A DNA stretch of 64,000 bases, from the NCBI GenBank assembly GCA_013400115.1, contig VXBP01004478.1, forward strand, positions 372,001 to 436,000, read 5' to 3'. The stretch is from Rhinopomastus cyanomelas. Taxonomy: Eukaryota > Chordata > Aves > Bucerotiformes > Rhinopomastidae. Below the pieces are notes generated by a model. The model saw only the letters and a program-made list of their open reading frames with translations, was not told the origin of the DNA and did no database searches. Positions 49,981 through 62,082 of the stretch are shown here, in pieces (positions within the stretch are counted from its first letter, which is position 1; every line of letters begins with the position of its first letter). The position numbers and the translations under genes were made by a program.

Positions 49981-51252
49981 AGCTTTCTGTACAGACAGCT
50001 ATGAAGTTTCCAGATGAATGTAAAATAGAAGTGAAAATATAATTATGATATGTTGGTACTTTAAAATAAGCACAACGGGGCTTAAGAATCTGTAGAAATA
50101 AGACTGAATAGCAAAGCCCACCTAAAAATAAAAGAGCCTCAGTCTTAAGAGAGTTGGCGATGGTATGTCTCAGGACCTGCTGATTCACAAATATGAGTTA
50201 TTTGTCAATGTTGTTTAGCAGTAGGTAAGAAGTTATTGTAGAGCCATGTGGCTTGCTTCTCTGAATTCTGTGCTGAGCAAGGTTACTTCAGAAGTGCAAA
50301 GTGCTTACAATTTAAAACTAGTTGTGAAAAAATACGTGTAATCTATCAGAAATTAGTGTTTTTCAGACAGTAGGATTTAAAAAGAATGGACTGTGGAGCT
50401 CCACATTTCAAGAAGTCATTCAGGTAAACATCTGGGGAGCATTTTTTTAAGAGTTTTGGAACTAGAGATGGTGATAAGAGTGTACCCAAATAGTCTTGCT
50501 AATATGTAAAAGCCATAAGATATTGCAATACGTTTAGACATTTTGAGCTAGTTTGAGACAGGTTGTGACAATATACATCTAAAATATACACCTAGTGCTC
50601 ATATACACCTATCAGAATTAAAGAATGAAAGCTTGAATCTCACTAACTTTTCTAAACTTATTATTGTGCAGTCAGTGATTCCTCATGATAACTCACACAG
50701 AGAGAGAGGGCTCATATCTGTTATACTGATAGACAACACAGTTGTGCTGATGTTACCTAATCATTCTTTCATTTGAGATAAACTAAAGAAGCAGATCATT
50801 CCCAAGCACTAAGTTTCAAAACAGATTACAAAATAAACATTTATTATAATTTAGCTAAGATCTTGCTTCCCATGCTCATTCCTGAAGTCCTGCCAATGCA
50901 CATGTCCAGGAAAACAGATGTTTCTCTGACTTACTTTCATGAGATGCCCATAGCTTAATTTTTCTAAGAAGCAGCCTGGAAATATGCCTTTTTTTACCAA
51001 CACTGTTGTTCTGACAATTACTATACTTTATGGCATTCACAGGAAATGAATCCTACTGTTGCACTTGGTATCTACAATAGGATTCATAATCTGGTCTAAC
51101 CTGAAGAGTCTGAAGTTCTACAATATGTAGTACTGCTATAAATAAATACAGTAAGCATCCAAAACCAGCAGCTAAAACTGAGGTGGCCCACATCTCCGAA
51201 TCAGCCTCACCTTTGAGATATGACTACATCAGGCAAGACTAGGAGTGAGAGG
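49981..51252. other. NBEA intron, no recognisable element
   Basis: AT-rich intron with no recognised repeat or exon. Confidence 0.45.
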
Positions 51253-51765
51253 ACAGAATCATAGAATCATGATATCTGGAAAGGACCTCCAGGATCATCA
51301 AGTCCAACCCTCCCCTAAACCCTAGACCATGGCCTCAAGCGTTATATCTATTCTTTTTTTAAACACCTCCAGGGACAGTGAATCCATCACCTCTCTGGGA
51401 AGCCTGTTCCAGTGCCCAACCACTCTTTCAGGAAAGAGCTGCTTCCTAAGATCCAACCTAAACCTCTCCTGATGCAACTTGAGGCCATTTCTCCTCATCC
51501 TATCACTAGCAATTTGTGAGAAGAGACCAGCACCAGCCTTGCTACAGCCTCTTTTCAGGTAGCTGTAGAGAGCAATAAGGTGTCCTCTCAGCCTCCTCTT
51601 CTCTAGAGTGAAGAACCCCAGCTCCCTCAGCCACTCCTCATAGGGCCTGTTTTCCAGACCTCTCCCCAGCCTAGTTGCCCTTCTCTGGCCCCACTCCAGC
51701 CACTTAATGTTCTTCTTATACTATGACACCCAAAACTGGACACAGGACTCAAGGTGCGGTCTCCA
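51253..51765 (-). mobile_element. CR1 LINE 3' fragment, antisense
   Basis: About 510 bp: 'cagaatcatagaatcatgat', 'ggaaaggacctccaggatca', 'cacctctctgggaagcctgt', 'gtagagagcaataaggtgtc' and 'cctcagccactcctcatagg'. It belongs to the same broad type as 38668-39775. The boundary near 51765 is approximate. Confidence 0.94.
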
Positions 51766-53384
51766 ACCCTATCTTCCAGCTCAGGGGACTTAATGCCACG
51801 AGGATGCATCAAAATGTCTAACAGATCTAAGAAGTCCAGCTGAACTGACCCAACAAGTACATAGATGGTTACCACATCAGTGTATACTTTGTCTAACACA
51901 AATTATTAGTCTGGAGGTAGGACAAGGACAGCTGTAGTAAAGAATGTGATATTACAAAAAAATCCCATATAACTGGGCATTCAAGCTTGTGTCTCAGCAG
52001 GAACAGAAATACAGACACTCAGTGCCGACTTTAAAAGAATTATCTGACAGGAATTCTCTGCCAATGGCAGATGACATTTGGGATGAACTTCCTCACACAA
52101 GTGATAAAAGAATCTTCCGACTAAAAGTTACACTTAAAAAAACAGCGATGAAATTTAGTTATGTCTGTCAAAGTCTGAAAAACCAAACACTTTTTTTTCT
52201 TCTTATTGATATATCGTACCTAAGCGGCATCTACTTCTGCCTGGACTTGCATGTGTTGGATTTTGCACATCAGCCTGCAATCCTTTGCAAGCTGTTCTAT
52301 AGCCATCAGCTACGTAATGCCCATGATGTCTGAAGACCAAGTGTCTTACATTCCTGGATGATTCAGGTGGGCTCCCCAATGTGACCTTGAGGTTCTTGAC
52401 AAAAACAAGGGACAGTATCCTTCCTCCATCCTTCTTGGACCCAACTACTAAAACAGTTCTTCAAAGGCTATCTAGGGATCCAACTGTAAGTGCACATCAT
52501 AAATCAAATATGGCAAACGGCATCGTAGATATAGCTTTGAACACAGAGCCTGAACACTGAAGTACTGCAGGCAGTGAGTAATGACTGTGAGCTCATTTAC
52601 CACAAACCAAACATATCACAACTGCCAAACTGCAACAGAGGATGTCCAAAAGAAAATTCGCTGCAGTTACCCAACAATCCAAGTTGAGGTAACCCGGAAA
52701 GAATGTAAGTCTTTATTAGTTCTCCTTTCAGGATTTAATCAGCAATTCATCTAAATTTAAACAAACATGAGTTTAAAGTCTATTTAAACATGCTGCTATT
52801 CTTTCCAGAAAATTAGTGAAAACTCTGAGCAAAACCAAATTTAAAAGAAACAGATCTCCTGTGACTTTTAAGTGTGCTTGGAGGTCCAGGTAGGTTCATA
52901 TGCCAAAACTTGTATTTTCATAGCTAAGGGAGGAAAGCAGACTTGAGTACTGAGATGAAATTACAGAAACAAAACTGAAAAATTTCAACCTGAGGTTAAA
53001 TATAGTCTCATTTTCCTCTAATTTAAATGATCAGACTACTTGAAATGAGGAAATCCTGTAAAAATACAGGACATTATTTTAAAGGAAAGGATAAGGTCAT
53101 CTCTTTAAAGAGGTGAGTGTTGTGAAAACATAAAGGGAGAAGGAAACTGAAGATGAGGATATTAATCCAGTTCAGAAAGACTAATACATAATGAGCAGTA
53201 ACATCCATCTCTCAAGCAGGGTAGACCCCTGAGATACTCTGCTTCTCAAAAGCATCAAGGCAGAGCAGATAAAAACTAACCACAGCCATTGAAGCCCCAT
53301 TATGTGGACAGTTTTCTGCCTATTTTGTTGTCCTCCATTCAGAACACAGAGTTTGAACTCTGAAACATCAGGATTGTGGGACAC
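51766..53384. other. NBEA intron, no recognisable element
   Basis: Intron including a 114-codon plus-strand frame at 51989-52333 that has no recognisable domain. Nothing else was identified. Confidence 0.4.
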
Positions 53385-54120
53385 AGCGTGGAAACTTTGT
53401 GAACGTCAAGGTAAATGATGTTCACTGCTCTCTGTAAGTCCACTAATCTAATTGTTTTATCACAGAAGGCAAATGGGTTGGACAGGATGGTTTAGCTTTT
53501 GCAAATCCATGTTGACTGTTCTCAATTACCTTCTCCTTCATGAAGCCAGTGTTCCAAAGGGACTCAAGTACATGGTTTTCCAAGAGACAGAAGAAAACCT
53601 GACCAGCTTAGAATTCTCTGGCTTATGTGGACTATTTTAAAGATTAGTACAGCATTTGGCCTCCAAATGTGACCTTCCCAAATTTCCTTTACTTTTCAGA
53701 GATAATAGGCACCAGCCTTGTAAGAACTTCCACTGTTATCAGATGTACCCCATAAGGTATTATGGGAACCAGTTGTCTCAAGGAATCCTTGGCTCAGTCC
53801 TCATCCACTGCTGGTAGCTCTCCTTGAATCCTTTCACTCTAGTCAAAGGCTTCAGAAACCTCGGGGAATGCTGAGGCAGCAAATGACACATTGGACACCG
53901 CCATCTCATCTGTCACTAAATCACATTCAGCAACAGTTCACATTATCCTTTTTCTATGAATGAAGTGATAGTTTTTTGTGCCTTTGGTATGTCTTCCAAG
54001 TCTGATTTCCAGTTGGGTGTTAGCCTTCCCAACAACTTTTCTTACTTGTTCAAGCAATGCCTTTAAATTCCTTCTCTCCTTACACCTCCTGTAAAACTAT
54101 AGTTTTTGGTTACCCAAACC
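53385..54120 (-). mobile_element. Old CR1-type LINE, RT-region fragment, antisense
   Basis: 'tcacagaaggcaaatgggtt', 'gcaaatccatgttgactgtt' and, further on, 'tgatttccagttgggtgtta' resemble the reverse complement of the CR1 ORF2 region upstream of the usual 3' fragments. The copy is heavily decayed and lacks a 3' end. Boundaries are approximate. Confidence 0.6.
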
Positions 54121-54899
54121 AGGTTTACAATCACCCTTCACATCATGCGTAAAGAAGTTATTTAATGTCTTCAACACTGTAGATGCTTCCAGCTCTTAAG
54201 AAGCCTACTTATGTGTATACCCTACATGAAGTCTGAAGTCCTAATTAAGCTGTTTGCTGTAAAGCTCTTGACATGTGTGATACCCTCAACATCACATATT
54301 CATAGCATGAGAGTGATCAAAAAGCATGAAGTTCAAGATCATAACCAGGATGTCTGTGGCTCTTTTTATAGACAGTGTTAGTCTACACTTCAAAATTAAC
54401 CATCTTTGCTTATGTTTCCCTTGAAAGTATTAATTTAAATCTATAGTCAGATATTCTTGTTGTACTAAAAAACGTGACAGTTCCTCTTTTTAGAAATCCA
54501 TATCAGACTGTTTGTGGAGTTCTACAACTATGTGTCCTTCAGACCTTCCTATATCATTATGCAAAACAACATAAATGCAGTAAATCAACTGATTTAAAAT
54601 GAAAATGTAACTTATTAAAGAGAATGGAATAGAGATGTTATTTTTTTTTAACTACAGCTAAACTGAACTATCTTACTTCAAAACATTTCTAATAACGTCA
54701 AAAATCAGAAAGGAACTCAAATTTCAAGCAGAAACAACTCAGGTCAGATTCTCAGAAAACCACCTTATAGCACCCATATATTAAATCAGATAGATATCTA
54801 ACTGAAAGTATTCAAACCTGTGATCCTAGATCTACACCTAAATCTTGTCCTCCACACTCAAAACAAAAAAAGCCATGTCATAACTGTTGATTTATTACC

Positions 54900-55345
54900 C
54901 ACATCTCTCAAAATCTTACCCAGAAAGTCCTTCAAAACAGTCATAGTCTTGAGTTTGCTTTTAATAATTTAAAATTCAATTATTATTGCACAGCGATTAG
55001 ATGCAATTTTACATCCCATTAACCCTGCTTTGTTTTAATTATAAAGATCCTTTGTTAGATTCCTTTAAATGATTCAGTTTATAATTTCAGGTTATCCTAG
55101 GGAGCACTTTAATTCAGCTGCACATTCATCAACTGTTTATGTCCTGTTAATTGTTGACAACCGCACAATTGCATTCTCTAGCTATGATTGATGAATTGCA
55201 TTCACAGGTTCAGCTATTAAGCAGAATAAATATTTATAACAATTTCCAGTTAAAGGATTGTTATCTTTACACCCAAAAGAGTAAATTAAAAACAAATGGA
55301 CTGATTGCAAGGGAGAGCATTCCAGTAGCGGACAGAGACTGGTTC
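54900..55345. promoter_or_regulatory. Candidate conserved non-coding element
   Basis: Dense ATTA/TAAT cores ('aaaattcaattattattgca', 'gttttaattataaagatcct') alternate with CTTTGTT Sox-like sites and complex segments such as 'ctatgattgatgaattgcat'. There is no repeat signature and no plausible coding frame. The call rests on motif texture only. Confidence 0.32.
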
Positions 55346-56079
55346 TAAAACACCTTTCTGACAAAAGTGTTCGGAGGAACATGTGCCTAAGGGCAGTTTG
55401 ATTAGACATTCCTTTGGGTGGGTCTAAAGAGCAGCTCTAAAATAGCACTTTGTTTTGAAAAGGTCTTCTTAGAGGACAGAAAAGGGTCAATTTCTTAATA
55501 CCTGACCACTGAAAATATGAAGATGTTGGATTTGTTAGGAATGAGTCATTTATCAATAGCAAGCATGCAAGTATATCTGAACTCATTGGCCTGGCTAAGA
55601 AAGTGAAAAAGGTCTTGAAGGGATTCTATATGCTGTAGTATATCCCTACACTATGAAGTTTTCTAAGCTTCATTTTAAATAAGTGGATGATTTGGCGACT
55701 GAAATATCAGCTAGAAAAACATAATCCTAAAATTTAGAGAAGATTTGATAGTTTACTCTGGCACTGACGAACTGTGGGTGAAGAAAAGAAACCACACAAA
55801 AAATTACAGCATCTCTTCTAAAGGCATAGTGCTGCATTTTCAATTCAGTTGTGTGTATTAAGACATCTACATTCAAATGGATTTAACGTACTGGCCAACA
55901 CAAGTCACACACGGTACACAAGGGGCTCCATTTATCTTTGGCATTCCACTTCCAGGAAGGCCAAAGTGTCCCTCTTTGTGCCCAGCTTGCTGGCTGGAAG
56001 TGCTGACAAACACTGCACAGAGCAGAAGATAGACGCAGCATTACAATTATTTAATGATTGATAATGAAGTATCTTAACA

Positions 56080-56480
56080 ATTTGCAAAAGAAAGGCAGCT
56101 CTACACACATAATAACTTGTCTGTTTTTTACAGGACTCAAATTGGACCAGAAATTATAGATAAAATAATTCCTCATGAAAAGACAGTAGAGAGAAGTGCA
56201 TCTGTACAATGAATTCTGTGCTCCAAAAACAGATGGAGCAGCAGATGGGTTTACAGATTGGGCTCCCCGGACTGTCTGGGTTAAACAACCTTTCTGCTTT
56301 GGGAAATGGTGGTTAAATTCTCCGATAAACCCAAACTTATATGCAGTTCACGGGACCTATGTCTTTCAACAAACAGAATTTTCAGAATTTACACATTTCC
56401 ACATGAAGTATTTACTATAAAAAGCATCTCTACAAAAAAGGAACCTCCTAAATTAAACGGCCTTTTCACAGTCTTTTTGG
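56080..56480. promoter_or_regulatory. Candidate conserved non-coding element next to exon A
   Basis: Repeat-free sequence within 500 bp of an NBEA exon, with segments of balanced composition such as 'gattgggctccccggactgt'. Overlapping short open frames do not resemble any protein. It might be flanking conservation around the exon rather than an enhancer. Confidence 0.22.
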
Positions 56481-56549
56481 AACAGCTGATGAGCTGCTAT
56501 CACCAAATAGAATAAGTGCAAAATGTTCAAAAGCTTTACAATTATTTAC

Positions 56550-56614
56550 CTTCCTTCATTGATGAGCTCAATAAAAGCAAGTCCCGCATTCTTCTGAATA
56601 GAATTTTGCCATTC
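56550..56614 (-). CDS. NBEA: NBEA internal exon A
   Basis: This small 65-nt exon lies in minus sense between acceptor CTTAG (AG at 56616-56615) and donor GTAAAT (56549). It starts on a codon boundary and encodes EWQNSIQKNAGLAFIELINE followed by G and a split arginine codon completed by exon B. This matches the neurobeachin segment that leads into [11 protein letters not shown]. Phase and sequence agree with the downstream exons. The 13,084-bp intron that follows is complete in the window. The preceding exon, which should end on a codon boundary, was not found between 56615 and 64000; it probably lies beyond the window or in sequence lost to assembly. Confidence 0.94.
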
Positions 56615-57860
56615 CTAAGAAGACAAAATACAACATGATCAAAACCCAGGCATTTAAAATCACATTTCTGAAGCTGATCCTAATGACTTCCTAAGGAGCT
56701 TGAATTTAGACTGAACTTGATTTAATTTTCTTTTACTCTCCAAATAAAAATGACCTGATCATTTAAAGATTGCAATATTGATTTTGAAATATATTTTAGA
56801 GGTCACATTTTCTGTTTCACCCTTAAGATAGCTTTAGTTTTCTTGTCCAGAGAATATGAGAACACCTTTCTTTTCTCCAGTTCATGCAGTTGGTCATATC
56901 TTCCTGCTCAATGCAAATGTCCCAGATACTGCAGAGCATCCAAGATGACTAACTGGATTTCAGGTGACATGTCTTAAGCTATCTAAAGGGACATTCGATA
57001 TCTAGGAGATACCTAGGCGATATCTAGGAGAAAGCAAATAAACATCTGCTTATGCCTTCCTAAGCAGAAAAACTCTTTCATTTATCCAAAGTAAGTATTC
57101 ACAGTAAAAACGTGTGAAACCTGCCCAACTACTTAACAAAAGCTAGTGGAATGCAATGATGGACAAGCAGAAAGAAATCAGAAATCCACATATAAGGGAG
57201 ACCAGATCCACAAATAAGGGGAAAATTAGGACTGCTACAATTTCTTCTCAGTTTTAGGCATAATTTAACAGATTAATGACCCTGAGAGGTNTATAGAAAT
57301 CTTTCTAATTCTAAAGATGCATGAAGCAGAGAGCTAAACACCAACTGTAATGGACACAGTGATGGTAGCTGAAAAATCTGTGCTATAGGCAAGTGAAATC
57401 ATAACACAGACATTTGTTAGTAGCTAATGACTGCTATTGCCAACAGTGCTCCTCTCAGAACAAGGTAGGAGACATGATGAGAGATGCACATTTAGAGATT
57501 GTCTAACACAGACACTGTTCAAGAATTATGACATTTACAAGCTCTTCATACTAAAATCAGAATGAAGATATAAAATTTCATTTTAAATTTTATTCATATT
57601 GAAACAAATAAATTATTCATACTCAGTAAGTGAACATTCTAACTTTAGACACTTTAATTACTGCCCAGTATGGCTATGTTCTAAATAGTTTCTATTATGC
57701 AAAATTTTATTGATGACATCCAAAATGTACTAAATTATTAGGACAGTGGCAACTGAACCCCACTGCCCCCCACCTAACTTGTCCTTGTCCTCTCTTCTGT
57801 CAGTGCTTGAAAAGCATCACTGCATGCAAAAAGCGACAGTACATGTTTCCTGACAGAAGG
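56615..57860. other. NBEA intron upstream of exon A, with one ambiguous base
   Basis: AT-rich intron. A 14-bp unit 'cgatatctaggaga' occurs twice at 56996-57031, 22 bp apart. A single N at 57291 marks uncertain assembly. No exon was recognised. Confidence 0.5.
57291..57291. other. Single N
   Basis: One undetermined base inside 'gaggtntatag', the first of three isolated Ns within 1.7 kb. Confidence 0.95.
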
Positions 57861-58646
57861 TTCAGACTGAAACCTGTTATAAAACTGTCCATGCAGAGGA
57901 GAACAGGAGATGAATCACAGAATATCTTTGGTTGGAAGAGACTTTTAAGATCATCAAGTCCAACCTTTGACCCAGCACTGCCAGTTCATCAATAAATCAT
58001 CTCCCTAAGCACTAGCTCCACACATCATTTAAACATCTCCAAGGGATGGTGACTCAACCACTGCCCTGGGCAACTGGAATGAGAGCAAAAGGCTAAAAAT
58101 TCTAAATAATGAACCATAACAAGTATAAATACTACTTGAAATTCAGTTGGCTTTTTTTCGTCTTTCAAATCAAAATGCATATTTTCTTACTCTCTGATGA
58201 ACTTACAAGTTTTAGTTAAGTGTATTTTGTTGGTTCTATTTCGTTAAAGTTACCCATTCCTCTGTGCATAAAAAAACCCCCAGAAAACCCCAGAAACAAA
58301 AACCAAAAAAAGAGCATTAGCCAATTTAGCAGCAAGTTAAATTAACACCAGCAAATCTCCACAGGTTAAAAATAGTAGTGGAGCACTTAAAAATTAAGAA
58401 TTAGGCTTAGCATACTAAGAACTGAGTTTTTTTTTTACATTAGAATTCTTTCCAAATCAACTTTTGCTTACAGCAACTTTTAAATTTTTTATTAACTGCA
58501 GGTATTGAACGGATAATTGGCGCAGTTATCGCCTCACAATTCCCCTTCTCTACAGGTTCCACTGTTTTGATCAGCTGCATCTTTTTTGCAATGAGAGAAA
58601 AGTTGTCTTTTACCATGTCTTAAACTAATCTGGGTTTTTTTTTGTT
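57861..58646. repeat. 786-bp direct duplicate, copy 1
   Basis: This block is repeated at 58932-59717 with a constant offset of 1,071 bp. Every line compared by eye is identical, including homopolymer lengths. Copy 1 ends exactly at the N at 58647. The block contains a CR1 tail (57912-58080) and unique intron. It is more likely an assembly duplication than a biological one. Confidence 0.95.
57912..58080 (-). mobile_element. CR1 LINE 3' end, antisense (in duplicate copy 1)
   Basis: 'tgaatcacagaatatctttg', 'gttggaagagacttttaaga' and 'tcatcaagtccaacctttga' identify a CR1 3' end in reverse. It continues to 'actgccctgggcaactggaa'. Confidence 0.9.
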
Positions 58647-58647
58647 N
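58647..58647. other. Single N at end of duplicate copy 1
   Basis: The base sits exactly where copy 1 stops matching copy 2, which points to a gap-closing join. Confidence 0.95.
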
Positions 58648-58930
58648 GGTGAACTCTATTTGTGAAGGGGCATTTGCTTCTCTTTTTTCCAGTTTCTTTG
58701 AAAAAACTCAAACAATAAACTGAAACCCTTAGCAGTGTCAGCATTACAGTTGTCCTTGTAATGGCCATTCAGGTCATCACATGCACTTTATGAGCTGGAT
58801 TAAGATGTGGAGTCATATGCTCAATGAATATGAAGCTATTTTATTTGCATTATTATATCAGATTCCATATATAGGATGAATATACATATATAGAATATAT
58901 GTATAGAATATATTAGAATATATTAAAATA
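58648..58930. other. 283-bp unique segment between two Ns, ending in TA-rich repeat
   Basis: Intron-like sequence. Its last 70 bp are TA-rich ('tatatagaatatatgtatag' and similar), a type that often breaks short-read assembly. Confidence 0.7.
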
Positions 58931-58931
58931 N
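58931..58931. other. Single N at start of duplicate copy 2
   Basis: It directly precedes the first base of copy 2, after the TA-rich tract. Confidence 0.95.
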
Positions 58932-59717
58932 TTCAGACTGAAACCTGTTATAAAACTGTCCATGCAGAGGAGAACAGGAGATGAATCACAGAATATCTTT
59001 GGTTGGAAGAGACTTTTAAGATCATCAAGTCCAACCTTTGACCCAGCACTGCCAGTTCATCAATAAATCATCTCCCTAAGCACTAGCTCCACACATCATT
59101 TAAACATCTCCAAGGGATGGTGACTCAACCACTGCCCTGGGCAACTGGAATGAGAGCAAAAGGCTAAAAATTCTAAATAATGAACCATAACAAGTATAAA
59201 TACTACTTGAAATTCAGTTGGCTTTTTTTCGTCTTTCAAATCAAAATGCATATTTTCTTACTCTCTGATGAACTTACAAGTTTTAGTTAAGTGTATTTTG
59301 TTGGTTCTATTTCGTTAAAGTTACCCATTCCTCTGTGCATAAAAAAACCCCCAGAAAACCCCAGAAACAAAAACCAAAAAAAGAGCATTAGCCAATTTAG
59401 CAGCAAGTTAAATTAACACCAGCAAATCTCCACAGGTTAAAAATAGTAGTGGAGCACTTAAAAATTAAGAATTAGGCTTAGCATACTAAGAACTGAGTTT
59501 TTTTTTTACATTAGAATTCTTTCCAAATCAACTTTTGCTTACAGCAACTTTTAAATTTTTTATTAACTGCAGGTATTGAACGGATAATTGGCGCAGTTAT
59601 CGCCTCACAATTCCCCTTCTCTACAGGTTCCACTGTTTTGATCAGCTGCATCTTTTTTGCAATGAGAGAAAAGTTGTCTTTTACCATGTCTTAAACTAAT
59701 CTGGGTTTTTTTTTGTT
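58932..59717. repeat. 786-bp direct duplicate, copy 2
   Basis: Second copy of 57861-58646. After 59717 the sequence continues as ordinary intron ('cctttagtcatataaaaagt'), so copy 2 is probably in its natural position on its right side, and copy 1 on its left. Confidence 0.95.
58983..59151 (-). mobile_element. CR1 LINE 3' end, antisense (in duplicate copy 2)
   Basis: Identical by eye to the CR1 tail at 57912-58080. It should be counted once if the block is an assembly duplication. Confidence 0.9.
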
Positions 59718-59764
59718 CCTTTAGTCATATAAAAAGTTAATTATTGAATTTTCTGCCCAAAGAA

Positions 59765-60122
59765 AAGAAGGGTCCAAAAGGGACCTTATAGCAGTCTTCC
59801 AGTACCTGAAGAGGGCCTACAGGAAAGCTGAGGAGGGACTTTTAGAAGGACACAAGATGAGAGCACGAGGGGTAATGGTTTTAAACTGAAAGAGGAAGGA
59901 TTTAAGTTGGAGATTAGGAAGAAGTTGTTCAGTGTGAGGATGGGAAGACACTGGAACAAGTTGTCCAGAGAATTCGTGGGAGCTCCATCCCTGGAAGTGT
60001 TCAAGGTCAGGTTGGATAGGGCTCTGAGTAACCTGATGTAGTGTAAGGTGTCCCTGCCAATGCAGGGGGGTTGGAACTCTATTATCTTCAAGGTTTCTTC
60101 CAACTCTAATCTTTCTATGATA
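59765..60122 (+). mobile_element. CR1 LINE 3' fragment, sense
   Basis: 'accttatagcagtcttccag', 'tacctgaagagggcctacag', 'aggttggatagggctctgag' and the 3' end 'ctaatctttctatgatatta'. About 360 bp are present, of the same type as 25765-26698. Confidence 0.94.
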
Positions 60123-61686
60123 TTAACAACTCAGTTTATGCCCCAAATCTTCAGTTACTGTATTTTAATTGTTATTTCTTGAGACATGAAATGCTCTTAC
60201 ATTAAGTCTTTTTAGATCCTAGAATACATTTGGAGGGAAGTCTTGTTCAGAGCTGAGAGCAGGAAAAGTCAGAGGATATTTTACTAAAATGTGTTTGCAG
60301 TTTACAACAAGCACGTAATTTAGCTTGGGTTTGAACTTCATGTTGTGATGATACCTTCTAAAGTCACCAATAACCCACTTTACTTCATTTAAGAGGAAAG
60401 ACTGAAAGGAAATATTATGAGATCAAAGGAAGTGATTCTTTATGGCAGAAAACCATGTCTATGTAGGTAAAAACAGAAAAACCAAGACACAGTCTTATCA
60501 TTTTTGAGCAGACTGCTCATACGTTTTATCCCTTTCTCACATTTGCTTCTATGCTGCTAATAGATGATAATTAAATTGTATTTCTTGGCTACTCTTTCAA
60601 GTAAATTTAGATCAATTTTAGGATTATATCATAGGCCAGCCATTAAAAAAGGTAATATTTCCCACAATAAGAAAGTAGCAGAATGACTGACAACATCCCC
60701 CCTGGAATGCAAATCTGTAGAAATTTAAATACATTTCACTTCTGTCTAAATCACAGAAAGGAGAAGAACATGAAACTTTCACAATATTATTTATGTGAAT
60801 TTGACTTTAACAATACAGAAATAGTAGTAGGAACTTTTAGATCTCTCTCTTGCATGCCTAAGGCCTCATTTTTTTCCTATTTTCTTAACTTTTTGGAGTA
60901 GTATGGTATTTTTTCCTCTTTCTTGGAAATACACAGCCTCATTGCAATTCTGATTACCTGTGGTCATTGCCCAATTTATCTCAGAAATGAAGTCAAACAC
61001 CCCTATAGAAACATCTCATGGGTATCTCAGAAGGAAAGAAAAACTCCCTAAGTGCCAAAATGTTTATAATGTCCAAACAACAGTAGGGAAATGACACTAT
61101 TTGTTTAAATGACTATTAAACTTCATCACCTTGTAGAAATTCTGCCTATCTTCTAATACAGACAGAAAATATCTTAGAGGACAGTCTTCACATCTCCACA
61201 GTTCTTCATTTGAAAGACCCTACAATTATTAACACATGTTGCCATTTATGGCTATTAATCCTACAAGCCAGTCCAGTTATCAACCAGTCTTTCACGGTAG
61301 AGGTGGGTAAGTACTTTGCAGTCTTCCAAAATGCACCATTAAAGAGAAGACTTCCTGATACACAGAAGATTACTCCTTACATTGACTTCATTACATATTT
61401 AGTGACAGGTGTCAAAACTATGGACACCTAACGATAGTCCCTACTAATGAGGTTCTGCAACCTTTCTGAGACCTTTAAGAAATAATAGTTTACTGTTTCT
61501 GACTTTCTAAGCATTTTCCTCTGATTTAAGTTGCTTATCAATCATAGGCAATTTAGCTGAGATGCAAGGGCAGAAACCTTAGATTAGGTTATTTTCATGG
61601 TACTCTGATCTTGCCTATTTTGCCATGAACCTAGAATGGACAGTTGAAACTGCAGCCCAAGATTATTAATCTGTTACATGTAGACA
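60123..61686. other. NBEA intron, no recognisable element
   Basis: AT-rich intron. No exon or repeat was recognised. Confidence 0.45.
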
Positions 61687-61940
61687 TCACACAGAATCAC
61701 TCTGGCTGGAACAGATTCCTAAAGTCATCGAGTCCAACCATCTACCTTATGTTACAAGTTCACCCCTAAACCAGATCCCTCAACACTTCATCCAAATGCT
61801 CTTTAAACACATCCAGGGATGGTGAGTCAACCACCTCCCTGGGGAACCCCTTCCAGTGCCAGACCACCCTTTCTGTGAAACAATTTTTGCTAATACCAAG
61901 TCTCAGTTTCCTAATATCAAGATCTGTATCTGCAGCTTGC
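61687..61940 (-). mobile_element. CR1 LINE 3' fragment, antisense
   Basis: 'cacacagaatcactctggct', 'catcgagtccaaccatctac', 'aaacacatccagggatggtg' and 'accacctccctggggaaccc'. About 250 bp are present. It is the same type as the shorter copy at 9322-9460. Confidence 0.92.
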
Positions 61941-62082
61941 TGCCATGAGATCTCGAGGGGCATTTTCACTCTTCTGTGCTCTCTCAGTTTTGCAATCTCT
62001 TTGAGTAGCTCTGGTGGCTTTTAAATTACTATCCTAGACATCTTAACCCATTAAGCCCAGAATCAAATGCCTGAACAGTTCT

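Larger units (their letters stand above)
54121..56549. other. CR1-free NBEA intron beside exon A
   Basis: About 2.4 kb of intron without recognised repeats, containing two candidate regulatory blocks. In transcript sense it begins with the exon A donor GTAAAT at 56549. Confidence 0.5.

Noticed and set aside
51989..52333. 114-codon plus-strand frame
   Set aside because: No recognisable domain and no support from context.
7209..56614. Assignment of the exons to LRBA instead of NBEA
   Set aside because: The exon D residues around FVRNAFGSTHADALL fit NBEA better than LRBA as I remember them. A database comparison would settle it.
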